Counted from the stretch's first letter, positions 32,661 to 43,939 are shown. The stretch is 64,000 bases of DNA from Seriola aureovittata (GCF_021018895.1 NC_079375.1:3744560-3808559), one strand, 5' to 3'. The notes: a model not told the origin generated them from the sequence alone. Numbers and translations are program-made.

Positions 32661-32751
32661 CACAGCACTAACCATGATGTATTACATCAGACATTTTTAT
32701 CATAAAACTTCTCAACCTAAAATCATGATCACTAAAAACTTTAGACAAAGT

Positions 32752-33046
32752 GAGCTGAGGAGCTTTAACCTTCACTACATCCCTGGTCAGGTGGATGAAG
32801 GCGCCCTCTTGTGTTGTGCATCAGTTTCAGATTTCAGTTGTTCACCTGCTGTGATGTTCACTGCAGGAAGACGAGTAAAAACTTCACTCAGCCTTTGGCA
32901 GCTTTAAACGACATCAGTAAAGACATTACATGTAAATATATGTAATATCACACTGTGTCAGTTTGTTCACAGGAGTCACACCCTGTAACACTGATGCTGC
33001 ATTCAGGTCACATGGGAAAGATGGAAGACAAGAAAGTATTTGATTC
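32752..33046. repeat. Duplicated flank block (pair of 36155-36447)
   Basis: About 290 bp, nearly identical to 36155-36447 (shared CCCTGGTCAGGTGGATGAAG, GGAAGACGAGTAAAAACTTC). It precedes the remains of copies B and C, marking it as part of the duplicated TRIM unit. Confidence 0.9.
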
Positions 33047-33200
33047 AGTCTTTGGGACGAAAACAATGTATTCATGATGTGAAACTTCAGTTTGTTCACA
33101 CACTGAATCAGTAAAGTCTGTTAAATGACTCTTGTTCAGTGATTTCATGAACAGATTCACTTCATCTACACAATTGTTTCACCTGAATCTGAGATTTTTC

Positions 33201-33314
33201 ACCAGGACAGGTCTTGGAATGAAGGTCCTACACTGAGGACAGCTGTGGATTTTCTTCTGATCCTCTTCATCCCAGTGGGTTTTAATACAGTTCATGCAGT
33301 AGCTGTGTCTACAT
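33201..33314 (-). pseudogene. TRIM copy B: RING fragment only
   Basis: Reads [20 protein letters not shown] then [18 protein letters not shown]. It keeps the second half of a RING finger, with one residue lost after CPQCR. No start, B-box, coiled coil or SPRY is joined to it. On the low-coordinate side it abuts DNA resembling the 3' flank of copy D (33036-33195), so nearly the whole gene body was deleted. Confidence 0.8.
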
Positions 33315-33469
33315 CCTTGTACTTACTTGTGAAGGGGAGGGAACAAGGAAATATGGAGACAGAGTGGAGCAGGAAGAAGATGGAGGTGTTGTTAAGCTTT
33401 GTTTTTTTCCATGAACAGGGGCAGTTTGATAGAGGGAAGGTGTATTGTTATTTGTAACACATATCATTA

Positions 33470-34420
33470 TTTAAGTTTATGTTTCCACATGCTGACCTGG
33501 GTGACACCAAAATTACTGTGTCTTCACACTTTTTCAGACTGTTCATTTGCCTTGAGACACAACTTATTGTGCAAGTGTTAAAAAATAAATTTAGTTCAGA
33601 AACACAACAAACAATTCAAAACTGGTTAGATAATAGACAATTTGGTCATTTTTAGTAATTTGGCCTCCTTTTTCTATTTCTTTTTGTTCTTGTTCATGTA
33701 ATGGTTCCTCTTCTTAATGTTATTTACTATCAGAAGTAGCAGTCATAGTAGTGTTATGTTAAAACGACAAGCAAGGAGTGTAAAAGTGAGAGCTCAGGAC
33801 CACACTTGTTCCACTGTGCAAAACTTTGTTGGACCTAAAACTCTATCACAGGATACTGTCGGTATTAGTCCAACAGTTGGCAGTTATGTACCACAACACA
33901 ACCCTGACAACACTACAGCCTCCTTTTCATGTGCTGTACTGTACTGTCAAATAATTATCTTTAGGAACATGTTTGTTTTACTTAACATCCTTTTTTTTGT
34001 AATAGTCTTAAGTGATACTTCCTTGTTCCCATTTAACCAAACAATATATAATTTTCAACAGACAAATACTTGCTTTAAAAGTTTCCCATTTATCCTCATT
34101 CTATTCTAACTTTTTATTTTATTATTTTTTTATTTTTTTATCTTTATGGGCTGTGTTCATAAAACTATTGCCCAGTATCAAAGTCCTTCAGTTACCATGG
34201 AGGGTTTCTCGCTCTTGCTGGGTATCATTTCTTAGCCTAAGGACTCTGTATATGGGTATGACTCTGCTCTGCTGGATGCTGACCAACTGTGATTTCTGGA
34301 TGAGTAATAATTGTCAGGTCCACTGGTGTGTCTATGGGCTCCTGTGTGGTGACAAGGCGGTGTGATTCTGATTCAGATTTTCCCTAGGTGTCTCAACAAT
34401 GTAAGACCTCGAAGTATCTG
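33470..34420. other. Intergenic, no feature recognised
   Basis: AT-rich. Open frames at 33717-34109 and 34012-34365 on the plus strand overlap, are low in complexity and show no domain. Confidence 0.45.
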
Positions 34421-34429
34421 CCCTTGCTC

Positions 34430-34690
34430 TCACTGTCAAATTTAGTCAAGTCAAATTTAAATATAGAGTTTATTCATAATAAAAGTTATCTCAGGACACT
34501 CATATAGAGCAGGTGTAGTCTGTAATCTTTATCATATTAATTACAGAGACCCAACATTCCCATGATGAGCTAGAAATTGGTGACAGTGCCAAGGAAAAAC
34601 TCCCTTTTAACAGGTAGAAACCTTGAGATGAACTTGGCTCATTTTGGGCGGCCATCTGCCTTGACTGGCTGGGTTGAGAAAGAGTGTGAG
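34430..34690. repeat. Teleost interspersed repeat
   Basis: TTATCTCAGGACACTCATAT, AGGAAAAACTCCCTTTTAAC, AGGTAGAAACCTTGAGATGA and GGGCGGCCATCTGCC are phrases of a repeat I recognise as frequent in fish genomes. A GA-rich run (34678-34730) follows it. Confidence 0.65.
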
Positions 34691-34734
34691 AGAGAAAGAG
34701 TGTGAGAGAGAGAAAGTGAGAGAGAGGGAGGTTC

Positions 34735-35770
34735 CACGTAAAGATACCAAATAATAACTGTCCCCTTCTCTTTTGTGTTAGTGACCCCAACATGATCACC
34801 CAGTTTCAGTGCTGGCAGGTCCCTGAACTCTGTGTCTTCTGTTGAAGTTTTTCTACTATTCTTGTCTCCTTCAGTTCGGGGATGTCGGGTCATCCTGGAT
34901 TGAGGGAAGATGGTTGGACAAGAACAGTGGTTCTGACATGTCTGCCCATCGGCAGTTCAATTGGACTGTGACTGTTGGGCGGGGCTGGGGCATGGCAAAG
35001 TATCAGAGTCAAGTGAGAGTCTCTTCCTTTCTGCAGGAGACTTTTTACTGTCCTCACCGCACACTCTGCCTCTCCATTATTTTTGGAGGGAGGCGGGACT
35101 GGACATGATGGGAATGAATCCCCTTTTGACTTAAACGATCTCTATAAAGCGAGAGTACTAGTCTACTGCCACCAAATACTGGCTGCTGTTCCACTCAAAC
35201 AGATCAGCACTCTCTGCAACCCATGGCCTGGCTTGAAACTCAGTAAGCTGTAGCATCTCTTTGAAGTTGAATTTCTGCTTTGCACAAGTGTTACAGTTCT
35301 CAATTAAACTCTGAAGCTACATGATCAATCCCCAAGGGATTGTTTGCCATGCTCTAGTGTCCTTCATGCACTTTCTGTAGAATGTCTGTTTGTAGTGACT
35401 TCAGTATCACCAGTCTTCTACCCTTCAGTGGTATTCCATTTTCGATTGTGAGTTCACCAGCAAACTATAGGAAAGGTAAGAAAGCTCTGAGCATCGTAAA
35501 TCTGTCGGGTCGTCCCTCAGTGCAATACTTTTTCATTTGGAACAGCATTTCATCTGTGTCCTGGTGTTTCTTAATTTCCTACAGTCTCTTCTCTTTTGCT
35601 GGCAGGCTTGACATGACCATGTTTACATACCGGTTGACCTCTCTCTCCTGCTGTGTGTCACCGTTGACCCTGCAGGTACTCTCGACAGGACATCAGCACT
35701 GCTGTAATGTTTTTACCTGCAACATGTGAGATGGAGTATGAGAACCTCATCAATCTCATTCTCAGTCTTT
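34735..35770 (-). mobile_element. Ty3/gypsy retrotransposon pol remnant (integrase)
   Basis: Reading from high to low coordinates on the minus strand: an RNase H end (ADVLSRE), a linker (DEMLFQMKKYCTEGRPDRF), the zinc-binding tail of integrase (NCNTCAKQ), the integrase core (DLFEWN...YLVAVDYYSRFIEI near 35130-35200), GEAECAVRTVKSLLQKGRDS near 35040, then ALKLGDHV in the C-terminal part. Several stops and frameshifts break it, and no LTRs were found at its sides. Old and inactive. Confidence 0.85.
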
Positions 35771-35904
35771 GAATATGACCAGGAAACTCATCCAGGTTCT
35801 TTGACCCCAGCAGCAACACCAGAGGGTTGTGGTGAGTCTAAACATAGAAAATAATTCCAACAAGTGTAATGGTTAAGACCTCTTTTTTTATTTGAGTATA
35901 TCTC

Positions 35905-35985
35905 TGCGCTGGATATTATCCTCTGTCTGTGAAGCTCTTTGACTCGACTCACTTCATTTTTCTGTTGGGATCTGATCTGCTGCAT
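35905..35985 (-). pseudogene. TRIM coiled-coil fragment
   Basis: MQQIRSQQKNEVSRVKELH matches VKQQIRSQQKTEVSRVKELQ of copy D. Only about 60-80 bp remain, next to the gypsy remnant. It is either a separate copy or a displaced piece of copy C, which lacks just this part. Confidence 0.7.
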
Positions 35986-36154
35986 TAAAAAATGGTTCCC
36001 CTGGAGATGATTATCTTCACAAAATCTGCCTTACACAGTTCAACGTGAAGACAGCCTGGGCACTTACACTAGTCTGGCTCATATCTGATGCACTAATAGA
36101 TACAAAAGATTCTTTTAAGTTTCTAAAACATGGTCTGAAACATGTGAACAAACA

Positions 36155-36447
36155 GAGTTGAGGAGCTTTAACCTTCACTACATCCCTGGTCAGGTGGATG
36201 AAGGCGCCCTCTTGTGTTGTGCATCAGTTTCAGATTTCAGTTGTTCACCTGCTGTGATGTTCACTGCAGGAAGACGAGTAAAAACTTCACTCAGCCTTTG
36301 GCAGCTTTAAACAACATCAGTAAAGACACATTTAAATATATTTAATATCACACTGTGTCAGTTTGTTCACAGGAGTCACACCCTGTAACACTGATGCTGC
36401 ATTCAGGTCACATGGGAAAGATGGAAGACAAGAAAGTATTTGATTCA
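36155..36447. repeat. Duplicated flank block (pair of 32752-33046)
   Basis: Near-identical partner of the earlier block, followed here by the 3' flank of copy C. Confidence 0.9.
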
Positions 36448-36613
36448 AAAATAAGGAATCATCTCCACAGTGATTATTATCATGATAATTACAGTTTTAT
36501 AAAACCTTATCGACGTTATTTGTAAGTTGATTTGAACAAAAACAACATTCGATCTGACAAACACATAAATGTAAATGTAATTATAAATTTAATTCTTTAC
36601 AAAGTGAGAATAA

Positions 36614-37003
36614 AATACCTGTGATAAAGGAAGGTCAGGTGATTTCTCTGTTAAGGCCCATGTAGTGGAAGAGAAACAACAACATACAAATACATCAACA
36701 CAAATATTCAACAAACATTCAGAGCACAGAGAAGTTTATATTTTCATGTGGAGAAATGTCAGTTTAGGTAAAGAAAAATCATCCTGAGCAGTGATATCCT
36801 CCATGGCTCCAGCTCCACCTAAAGAAACTCAAACATCAACACAACAATAGATGAGCAGAGGTCAAAGTACCACCCATAATGTTTGATTGACAGGTGATCT
36901 CTGTGCAGTGCAGAAACACAACAGCAATGAGCTTTTAGCAACAATGATGGAGACAAAATGAATTGGTGAATTAAAATACAGACAGATTTTAACCAAATGC
37001 ACC
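36614..37003 (-). repeat. 3'-flank block of TRIM copy C
   Basis: Matches 28149-28537 and 39667-40066 with only scattered differences. Confidence 0.9.
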
Positions 37004-37854
37004 TTAAATGACCTTTGTCTGTTTGGGGTTACAGATCTCAGCTGTGTCACCACAATAATTAAACCAAAGTCCAGCATAGAGAGGCTGAGTGAATGTGGTC
37101 TGGACTCTGTGGAGGAGAGTCCTGGTTTCAGAGACGCTGTAGAAGGACAAAATACCTGCACTGTGATCCAGGTACACTCCTACTCTGGAGGACAGAGGAC
37201 CTGAGACTGGAGTGTTGATATTGTTGTACCAAAATGTGTAACATTTCTTATTACTACTTAATGCCCAAGATGTGTCATTGCATCCAAATCCACATTTATC
37301 CAAGTCCCCTGTTCTGCTGATATTCTTGTATGTGACTGCTACTTCAACTCCCAGTAACAACGTCCAGTAAGACTCTCTCTACTCAGGACCTGCCAACATG
37401 AAGTGAATCTGTCTGGACGACGTACTGTTACATGTTTATTTCTCTCAGATAATAACAGAAGTGTGTGTGCCGTGTTTGGATCCAGTGTGATTGTGAATAT
37501 TTTAAGAAGTCAGCTCTGGTCCTGGGCTCTGGTTGTGACAGTAAAACATCCACTTCAGTCACTGTCAGTGAGATGTTTGTCCATGTGTCCCTCAGAATGT
37601 CCTGTAGTTTCTCTCTGAGCTGTGACACAGCTGCTGTCACGTCCTCAAAGTATCTCAGAGGACGGATATTGATGCTGGATGAGTCTGTAGATTCACTGAG
37701 TCGTGACAGTGAGGGGTAGTTGTGTAGAAACTGGTTGTGATCCTCTGTGTGTGAGAGCCTGTCCACAGGGAATAGTCACTGGATCCTTCAGTAGATCCAG
37801 ACAGCTTGAAAAGCAGAATTTTGCCTGGTCCAGCTGATTTCCTTGCTGCTCCAT
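37004..37854 (-). pseudogene. TRIM copy C: rearranged, broken
   Basis: Starts with an ATG at 37854 (MEQQGNQLDQAKFCFSSCLD), where the first RING Cys pair is altered. It jumps near 37762 from the middle of the RING (IPCG) straight into the end of the coiled coil (LSHTEDHNQFLHNYPS), so half the RING, the B-boxes and most of the coiled coil are gone. The PRY region is frameshifted around 37380-37430. The SPRY end (37004-37360) is still open and very like copy A, ending in the same CNPKQTKVI. Not a functional TRIM. Confidence 0.88.
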
Positions 37855-37999
37855 TTCACCTCCTGAGAGTTTCTGTCAAATAGCTGGAATTCCTCTGAAC
37901 AGAAACAATCTTTGTGCTCTGAAGGAAAACAAATCTCTGCTTCTTCTACTCTTGTTCACTTCCTGCAGCGAATGAGACTTATCATCTCCTGCTCTTCAC

Positions 38000-39230
38000 A
38001 ACATGCTATTTACACCCATCCTCATACTTACAGATCTGTGAAGGGGAGTGAACAAAGAACCGGGTGAATCTTGATGAGTGTTGAAGCAGGAAAAGAAGGA
38101 AGGTCCTTCTGCCTTTACTGTATTACACAAAGATGAGGCACGATGTGTTATCTGTCATTTAAAACATGCATTTAGAATTATGACCAAATTAAATTGGAAT
38201 AATTGCACTTTGAGCTATCACATTCAGCTCACAAGAGCTATGCAGGAAATAATTGAGTTTTACAGAAGAAAAAAAATTGAGCTTCATATTCTAAAGTTTT
38301 GCAACCTTTGATTCCATAACTGATTCCTGAGGCCTGGGGACGACCGGAGACCAAATCAACCATGTGATCAGCTATTCAGCTGTTACAGGAAATCATCTAC
38401 TGCTTAAACTGCATTGTCAGCATGAGGTTGGATCACGTGAACTTCTACTTCATTTCTGTCTAACCACCTGTTTTTTTTTTACTGCAACACGTCTCCTGGA
38501 GAAAACTCCTTTATAGACTCTCTCTTCCTACAGGGACAACACTGGTTCTCTGTCATCCACTGAGGATAAAGAGCTGCTGTGCTGAAGTCAGGTACTTAAT
38601 ATTTAAGTGAAATAAATGGAACAAGGTCTCCACATTAAATGAGAACATACAGTATATAGTGTGTAAGTGCTTTTTAGGAGGAAACATAGGAGCCTTTCTG
38701 ATCTGACGCCCCTGTCAGCAGGATGACGTCAACTGTCTGTGACTGTCAGAACAGCAAATCAGCTGATATAAAACAATATATTGTCAAAGATTAACCCACT
38801 GGTTGTAAACCTTTTTTTTATGGCCCCGCATAAAAACACTGTTGTGGCTCCTTGTCATGTTTCACCTGTAAGTCAGTCATTGGCTGGTTACACTCTTCCT
38901 CAAATTGGAAGATGTGTGAAGGAAGGGAACAAGGAAATATGTAACCAGAGAGGAGCAGGAAGAAGACGGAGGTGTTGTCAGGTTTTGTTTTGTTGTAAAA
39001 ACAGGAGCAGACTGAGAAAGGCAGGCTGTGTTGTCATTTGCAACAAGAAGGATGAATACAGTTTATGTCTCCACATCTTTTTCAGACTGTTCACGTTTCC
39101 CCTTAGAGTAAAGACATTAATATGTCTGAATATATGATGTGACAAAAGTACATTTATTTTGAAATTCCCGTTCTACTAAAATCCTAGAATGCAACTTGTA
39201 CATCAAACATCCAGTCAGACTCCCTCTATT
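38000..39230. other. Spacer between TRIM copies C and D
   Basis: GAAGGAAGGGAACAAGGAAA near 38920 and similar phrases near 33330 and 30385 mark repeated 5'-flank DNA of the TRIM unit. No separate gene was recognised. Confidence 0.5.
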
Positions 39231-39236
39231 CGCGAT

Positions 39237-40066
39237 TAGGAGGAAAACTGCCTCAGTTATACTCTCATTTTAGTTTCATATTTGTTCAATCAGTTTTGGA
39301 TCAGACCCTGGAATGAAGACAGAAGAAAATATTTGATTTATTCTTTGGGACAAAACAGTTTTATTCATGATGTGAAGCTTCAGTTTGTTCACATATTGAA
39401 TCACTAAAGTCTGTTAAATGATTTTTATTCAGTAAATTCATGAACAGATTCACTTCATCCAGACAATCAGTTTGTTTCACCTGAATCTCAGAGATGGAAA
39501 ATAAAATAATGAATCATCTCCTCATTTATTATTATCATCATAATTACAGTTTTATAAAACCTCACTGACCTTATTTGTAAGTTGATTTGAACAACAACAA
39601 CATTCGATCTGACAAACACATAAATTTAAATGTAATTATAGATTTAATTCTTCAAGTGAGAACAAAATATCTGTGATAAAGGAAGGTCTGGTGATTTCTC
39701 TGTTAAGGCCCATGCAGTGGAAGAGAAACAACAACATACAAATACATCAACACAAATATTCAACAAACATTCAGAGCACAGAGAAGTTTATATTTTCATG
39801 TGGAGAAACGTCAGTTTAGGTAAAGAAAAATCATCCTGAGCAGTGATATCCTCCATGGCTCCAGCTCCACCTAAAGAAACTCAAACATCAACACAACAAT
39901 AGATGAGAAGAGGTCAAAGTACCACCCATAATGTTTGATTGACAGGTGATCTCTGTGCAGTGCAGAAACACGACAGCAATGAGCTTTTAGCAACAATGAT
40001 GGAGACAAAATAAACCGATGAATTAAAATACAGATTTGAACCAACTGCACCTTAAATGACCTTCAT
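39237..40066 (-). repeat. 3'-flank block of TRIM copy D
   Basis: From 39667 it matches the blocks after copies A and C; 39237-39500 matches the flank of copy A near 27794-27960 and, in part, copy B near 33036-33195. It contains AATAAA signals on the minus strand (39337-39342, 39362-39367). Confidence 0.85.
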
Positions 40067-41389
40067 CTATTTGAGTTTACACAACTCAGCTGTGTCTCCA
40101 TTATACCAAGGAACCCAAAGTCCAGCATAGAGAGGCTGAGTGAATGTGGTCTGGACTCTGTGGAGGAGAGTCATGGTTTCAGAGACGCTGTAGAAGGACA
40201 GAACACCTGCTCTGTGATCCAGGTACACTCCTACTCTGGAGGACTGAGGACCTGAGACTGGAGTTTTGATTTTGTTGTAGAAGAATCTATAACCATTTTG
40301 GTTGCAATTTAACGCCCAAGATTTGTCATTGTGTCCAAATCCAGATTCACTTGAGCTCCTTGTTCTGCTGATACTCTTGTATGCAACTGCTACATCAACT
40401 CCTTCTCCTCTCCACTCCACCTCCCAGTAACAACGTCCAGTCAAACTCTCTCTACTCAGAACTTGGCACCACCTAATGAATCTGTCTGGGTGACTAGAAT
40501 AAGACTCTTCTTTTTTTATTAATGTTGCTTTTCTGTTTCCCTCAGATAATAACAGATTTGTATTTGCTGTGTTTGGATCCAGTGTGATTTCCTGTGAATA
40601 TTTTAAAAATCCAGCTCTGGTCCTGGGCTCTGGTTGTGACAGTGAAACATCCACTTCAGTCACTGTCAGTGAGATGTTTGTCCATGTGTCTCTCAGAATG
40701 TCCTGTAGTTTATCTCTGAGCTGTGACACAGCTGCTGTCACATCCTCAAAGTAGCTCAGAGGACGGATATTGATGCTGGATGAGTCTGTAGATTCACTGA
40801 GTGACTGTGAGGGGTAGCTGTGTAGAAACTGGGTGTGATCCTCTGTGTGTGAGAGCTGCATCAGCTCAGCGTCTTTCCTCTTCAGCTCAGTGATCTCCTG
40901 CTCCAGCTTCTCCTGAAGCTCTTTGACTCGACTCACTTCAGTTTTCTGCTGGGATCTGATCTGCTGCTTCACATCAGAGCTTCTTTTCTCCATGAGACGG
41001 ATCAGCTCAGTGAAGATCTTCTCACTGTCCTCCACTGCTTTATCAGCAGAGCCATTGATGGCCTCCACTTCCTGTCGAAGCACCTTCACATCTTTCTCTC
41101 TGTCCTGGATTCTCTCCTGGATTTGTTGTCGACTCAGCTGGAGCTCTCTCTGCCTCTCAGTCCTTTCTGCTGCAGCTGAGACTGTCACCAGGACAGGCCT
41201 CGGTGTGAAGGTCTGCCTACACTGAGGACAGCTGTGGATTTTCTTCTGATCCTCTTCATCCCAGAAGCTTTTAATACAGCTGATGCAGTAGCTGTGTCCA
41301 CAGGGAATATTCACCGGATCCTTCATTACATCCAGACAGACTGAACAGCAGAAAGCACCACAGTCCAGCTTAACTCCTTTCTGCTCCAT
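40067..41389 (-). CDS. TRIM copy D: RING/coiled-coil/PRY-SPRY protein lacking B-boxes
   Basis: 440 residues in one exon from the ATG at 41389 (GTGAAATGG). RING ligands C15, C18, C30, H32, C35, C38, C54 and C57 are intact (CCSVCLD, PCGHSYCISC, CPQC). Right after RPVLV68 the sequence enters TVSAAAERTERQ, the coiled-coil start, so residues 69-185 of copy A (both B-boxes and the linker) are missing without loss of frame. Coiled coil about 70-183; PRY-SPRY about 265-440 with LDPNTA, CYWEVEWRG and VYLDHRAGVLSFY. The extreme C-terminus differs from copy A (AELCKLK). Expected to keep E3 and target-binding parts but to lose B-box-driven assembly. It could be a working gene or a young pseudogene; the intact frame over 440 codons favours recent function. 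Lies upstream of copies A-C on the same strand. Confidence 0.85.
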   Translation of the reverse strand: MEQKGVKLDCGAFCCSVCLDVMKDPVNIPCGHSYCISCIKSFWDEEDQKKIHSCPQCRQTFTPRPVLVTVSAAAERTERQRELQLSRQQIQERIQDREKDVKVLRQEVEAINGSADKAVEDSEKIFTELIRLMEKRSSDVKQQIRSQQKTEVSRVKELQEKLEQEITELKRKDAELMQLSHTEDHTQFLHSYPSQSLSESTDSSSINIRPLSYFEDVTAAVSQLRDKLQDILRDTWTNISLTVTEVDVSLSQPEPRTRAGFLKYSQEITLDPNTANTNLLLSEGNRKATLIKKEESYSSHPDRFIRWCQVLSRESLTGRCYWEVEWRGEGVDVAVAYKSISRTRSSSESGFGHNDKSWALNCNQNGYRFFYNKIKTPVSGPQSSRVGVYLDHRAGVLSFYSVSETMTLLHRVQTTFTQPLYAGLWVPWYNGDTAELCKLK

Positions 41390-41429
41390 TTCACCCTGTA
41401 GCAGTGACCTGTATGAGAGTTTCACTTTC

Positions 41430-43804
41430 TCTGAACAGAAACAAAAGTCTGTGATCTAATCCAAAACAAACCTCTGCTTCTTTTGCTCCTGTTCATTTGC
41501 TAATCTTCACTGAACGGGGCTCATCAGCTCCCGCTGTATCACATGTTGCTTACACCCATCTGCACACTTGCAAATCAGTGATGAGGAGGGAACGAGGTAG
41601 CACATGGACAGAGTGGAGCTCGCTGTGTGTGAGAGCAGGATGAAGTGGGAGGGGGTTTCACGCTGATGCATTTCAACAGTAGGGTTTTTTCTCTTAAAGG
41701 GATAGTGCAACTTTCACTGTCGTTTTCACTGTGCAGTGAAGATTAGAACAAAAACTAGTACAGCAGCTACATGTGAAGTTATTTCAATCACTCAAACATA
41801 AAATATTCCATTATAAGAAGGGTTGTTATGTTATTTTTATATTCTCTCCATAGGTATCTATTCTTCATATGAATACAAACACTGTGTCGAACAACCAAAC
41901 TCCATTTAAATTCATATTGAAAAACAGGTGCTTCACATGGGAAAAAAGAGAAAGGGTGAATAAAAGAGAAAAAGAATACAATAGTGTGTGAATTGGAAAT
42001 GATTAAATTTCTCATCAAATTCCACATTTAACTTTGATGTGTAGCATTAGTGTTTGCCGATGCAGTCATGTCAAATTAAATATATATTATACACAGCACA
42101 CTTATTGGATGGCACCAGAAGAGAGCATAGCTTAAAGACTGTTGATTTGTTTCTGACTGTAATGATGGGAATGACCTTAATGTCGGAATCTGCATTTCAA
42201 GTTGCGATAAACTGTACTACCACTGGGGGGCGAGAGAGCTCCACTGAACCTTCATCAATGTGAGGAAGTGCTCTATGTTTATGCGAAAGGTTCTTGCTCA
42301 GTGCAGTTATCTGTTAGATAAACACAGTTATTAATTCATCTAAACCATGACATTTTTTTTCAGCTGGAGTTGGAACACTGGAAATGTAAAAGCTGATTTC
42401 CTGAACATGCAGCTGTTGTACCTCAGTGGAGATAACAATAATTTAAAAAAAGTTGAGTTGAGGCTGTCCAGCTCAAACGCTGAAAACTCCTGAGTGGATC
42501 CTGACCTTTGACCTTGCGCACAAGCTACAAATCCCTGGCTGAGGCAGGAGAATTACAGTGCATGGATTAACTTCTCAGCACAACTGGAAAAGGCATTGTG
42601 ACTGTAGTGCCTACACATGAATGGAAAAGTCCAGACAAGAAGCTGGATATTAAAGGTTGAAAGAGACTGTTGTAGAGTGTCATTCGAGAATCTAGGACTT
42701 ATAATAAGGACCTGATCTATCATCATTTAAATTTACATTCAGTCCCACATGAGTCCAGGCAGTTCTTCAGAGCAGATACAGAACTCTCAGACATCTGTTT
42801 TTGCACTAAATATGAATGTTGTAATGATGTGATTGTTATCCTGAAGCACTTACTAACCAGCTGTGTCCAGACATCTTGGAGACATATCACATACTAGCCC
42901 ACTTCAAAAGCTCCACCATCATCCCTGTTCTCAAAAAAAACAACAAAGAATGAAGGACGACGGGACTTTTGAACAGTGACGTCTGTGATAACGAAGCCAC
43001 CTGAGCACCTGGACTTGTCAGGTACCTACGCCAGGATCCTGTTTGTGGACAGGTTCTGATTTATTCTCCATCAGAACTAGTTTGCAAGATCTGCTGTGCT
43101 GTGTTTGTACCTGATATGAAAATCCTGACTTGAAGGCAAAGTAAAAGAAAAACAACAACAAGAAAAAACTGGCTTTAAATACAAAGAAAACTGCACACAT
43201 CTTCAGACAGTCTCTCCTGGAAGACATTCATAGTGTTATACCTTGTTGTGCACATGAAAAGTGCCACAAATGGTTGCGTCCGGGGAGAAGTTCAACCCCT
43301 AACCCTAACTTTATGGCAAGCTACATGCTGCAAGGTGTGTTGCTGCCCCAAACAATCAAAGCTAAGTGTTTCATTTTAAAATTGAATGCTGGGTAATGTT
43401 TTGTAAAAGAAAAAAACTTTTTTGTGAGACCTTGCATCGACAGGTGTTGCCAAAGCTACTAACACTTTTCAGAGTGAAAGCCCTGATGTTTACTGAAACA
43501 TCACTTATATGCCCTCTCCAGTCCTCAAATTAAAATCTAGTTTTCAGCCTCCAATATTTTTTTCTAAATACCATTTACAAAAATGTAGAATCATGGCCGG
43601 TGCCTCAGGTGCCCGAGCATGGAGAAAGAATCTGGTTCGCGCGTCTAATCACTCAAAGTGGAGTTTCCGGAGCTTCTGGGCAGCGGTCTGTTCAGTGTTT
43701 CGTGTTGCCCCTTCGGAGCCAAACAAGTGCACCAGGTTCCTATTTTCAGTCAAGAATGTCATAACAGGAAGGTGAGACTCCAGTCTGCTGGAGAGCCTGT
43801 ATTT

Positions 43805-43841
<37 letters not shown>

Positions 43842-43850
43842 AGGCTCATT
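41430..43850. other. 5' flank of copy D and intergenic DNA
   Basis: 41510-41650 resembles the 5' flank of copy A (GGACAGAGTGGAGCTC...). Beyond that I see only stop-dense sequence. The ORFs at 42054, 43018 and 43509 have no recognisable domain. Confidence 0.45.
43809..43839. repeat. A-run of about 31
   Basis: Uninterrupted A-run followed by a short tandem array; could be the tail of a retroposed sequence on the plus strand, but no parent was recognised. Confidence 0.9.
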
Positions 43851-43854
43851 ATCT

Positions 43855-43932
43855 CGTGGTGTTGTGGCTTTTGCATTGGTGTTGTGGTTTAATTTGCATT
43901 TGTGTTGTGGCTTTTGCATTCGTGTTGTGGCC
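43855..43932. repeat. Short tandem array (GTGTTGTGG...TTTGCATT)
   Basis: Three to four imperfect units of roughly 20-24 bp, each with GTGTTGTGG and TTTGCATT. Confidence 0.85.
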
Positions 43933-43939
43933 ACCATAT

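Noticed and set aside
40569..41225. Plus-strand frames over TRIM copy D
   Set aside because: Shadows of the minus-strand gene.
41390..41425. Twelve-codon upstream extension of TRIM copy D
   Set aside because: Starts at GTG; the ATG at 41389 matches the other copies.
43855..43932. Short regularly spaced units as a CRISPR-like array
   Set aside because: Units are imperfect and directly abutting, there are no unique spacers, and the genome is eukaryotic.
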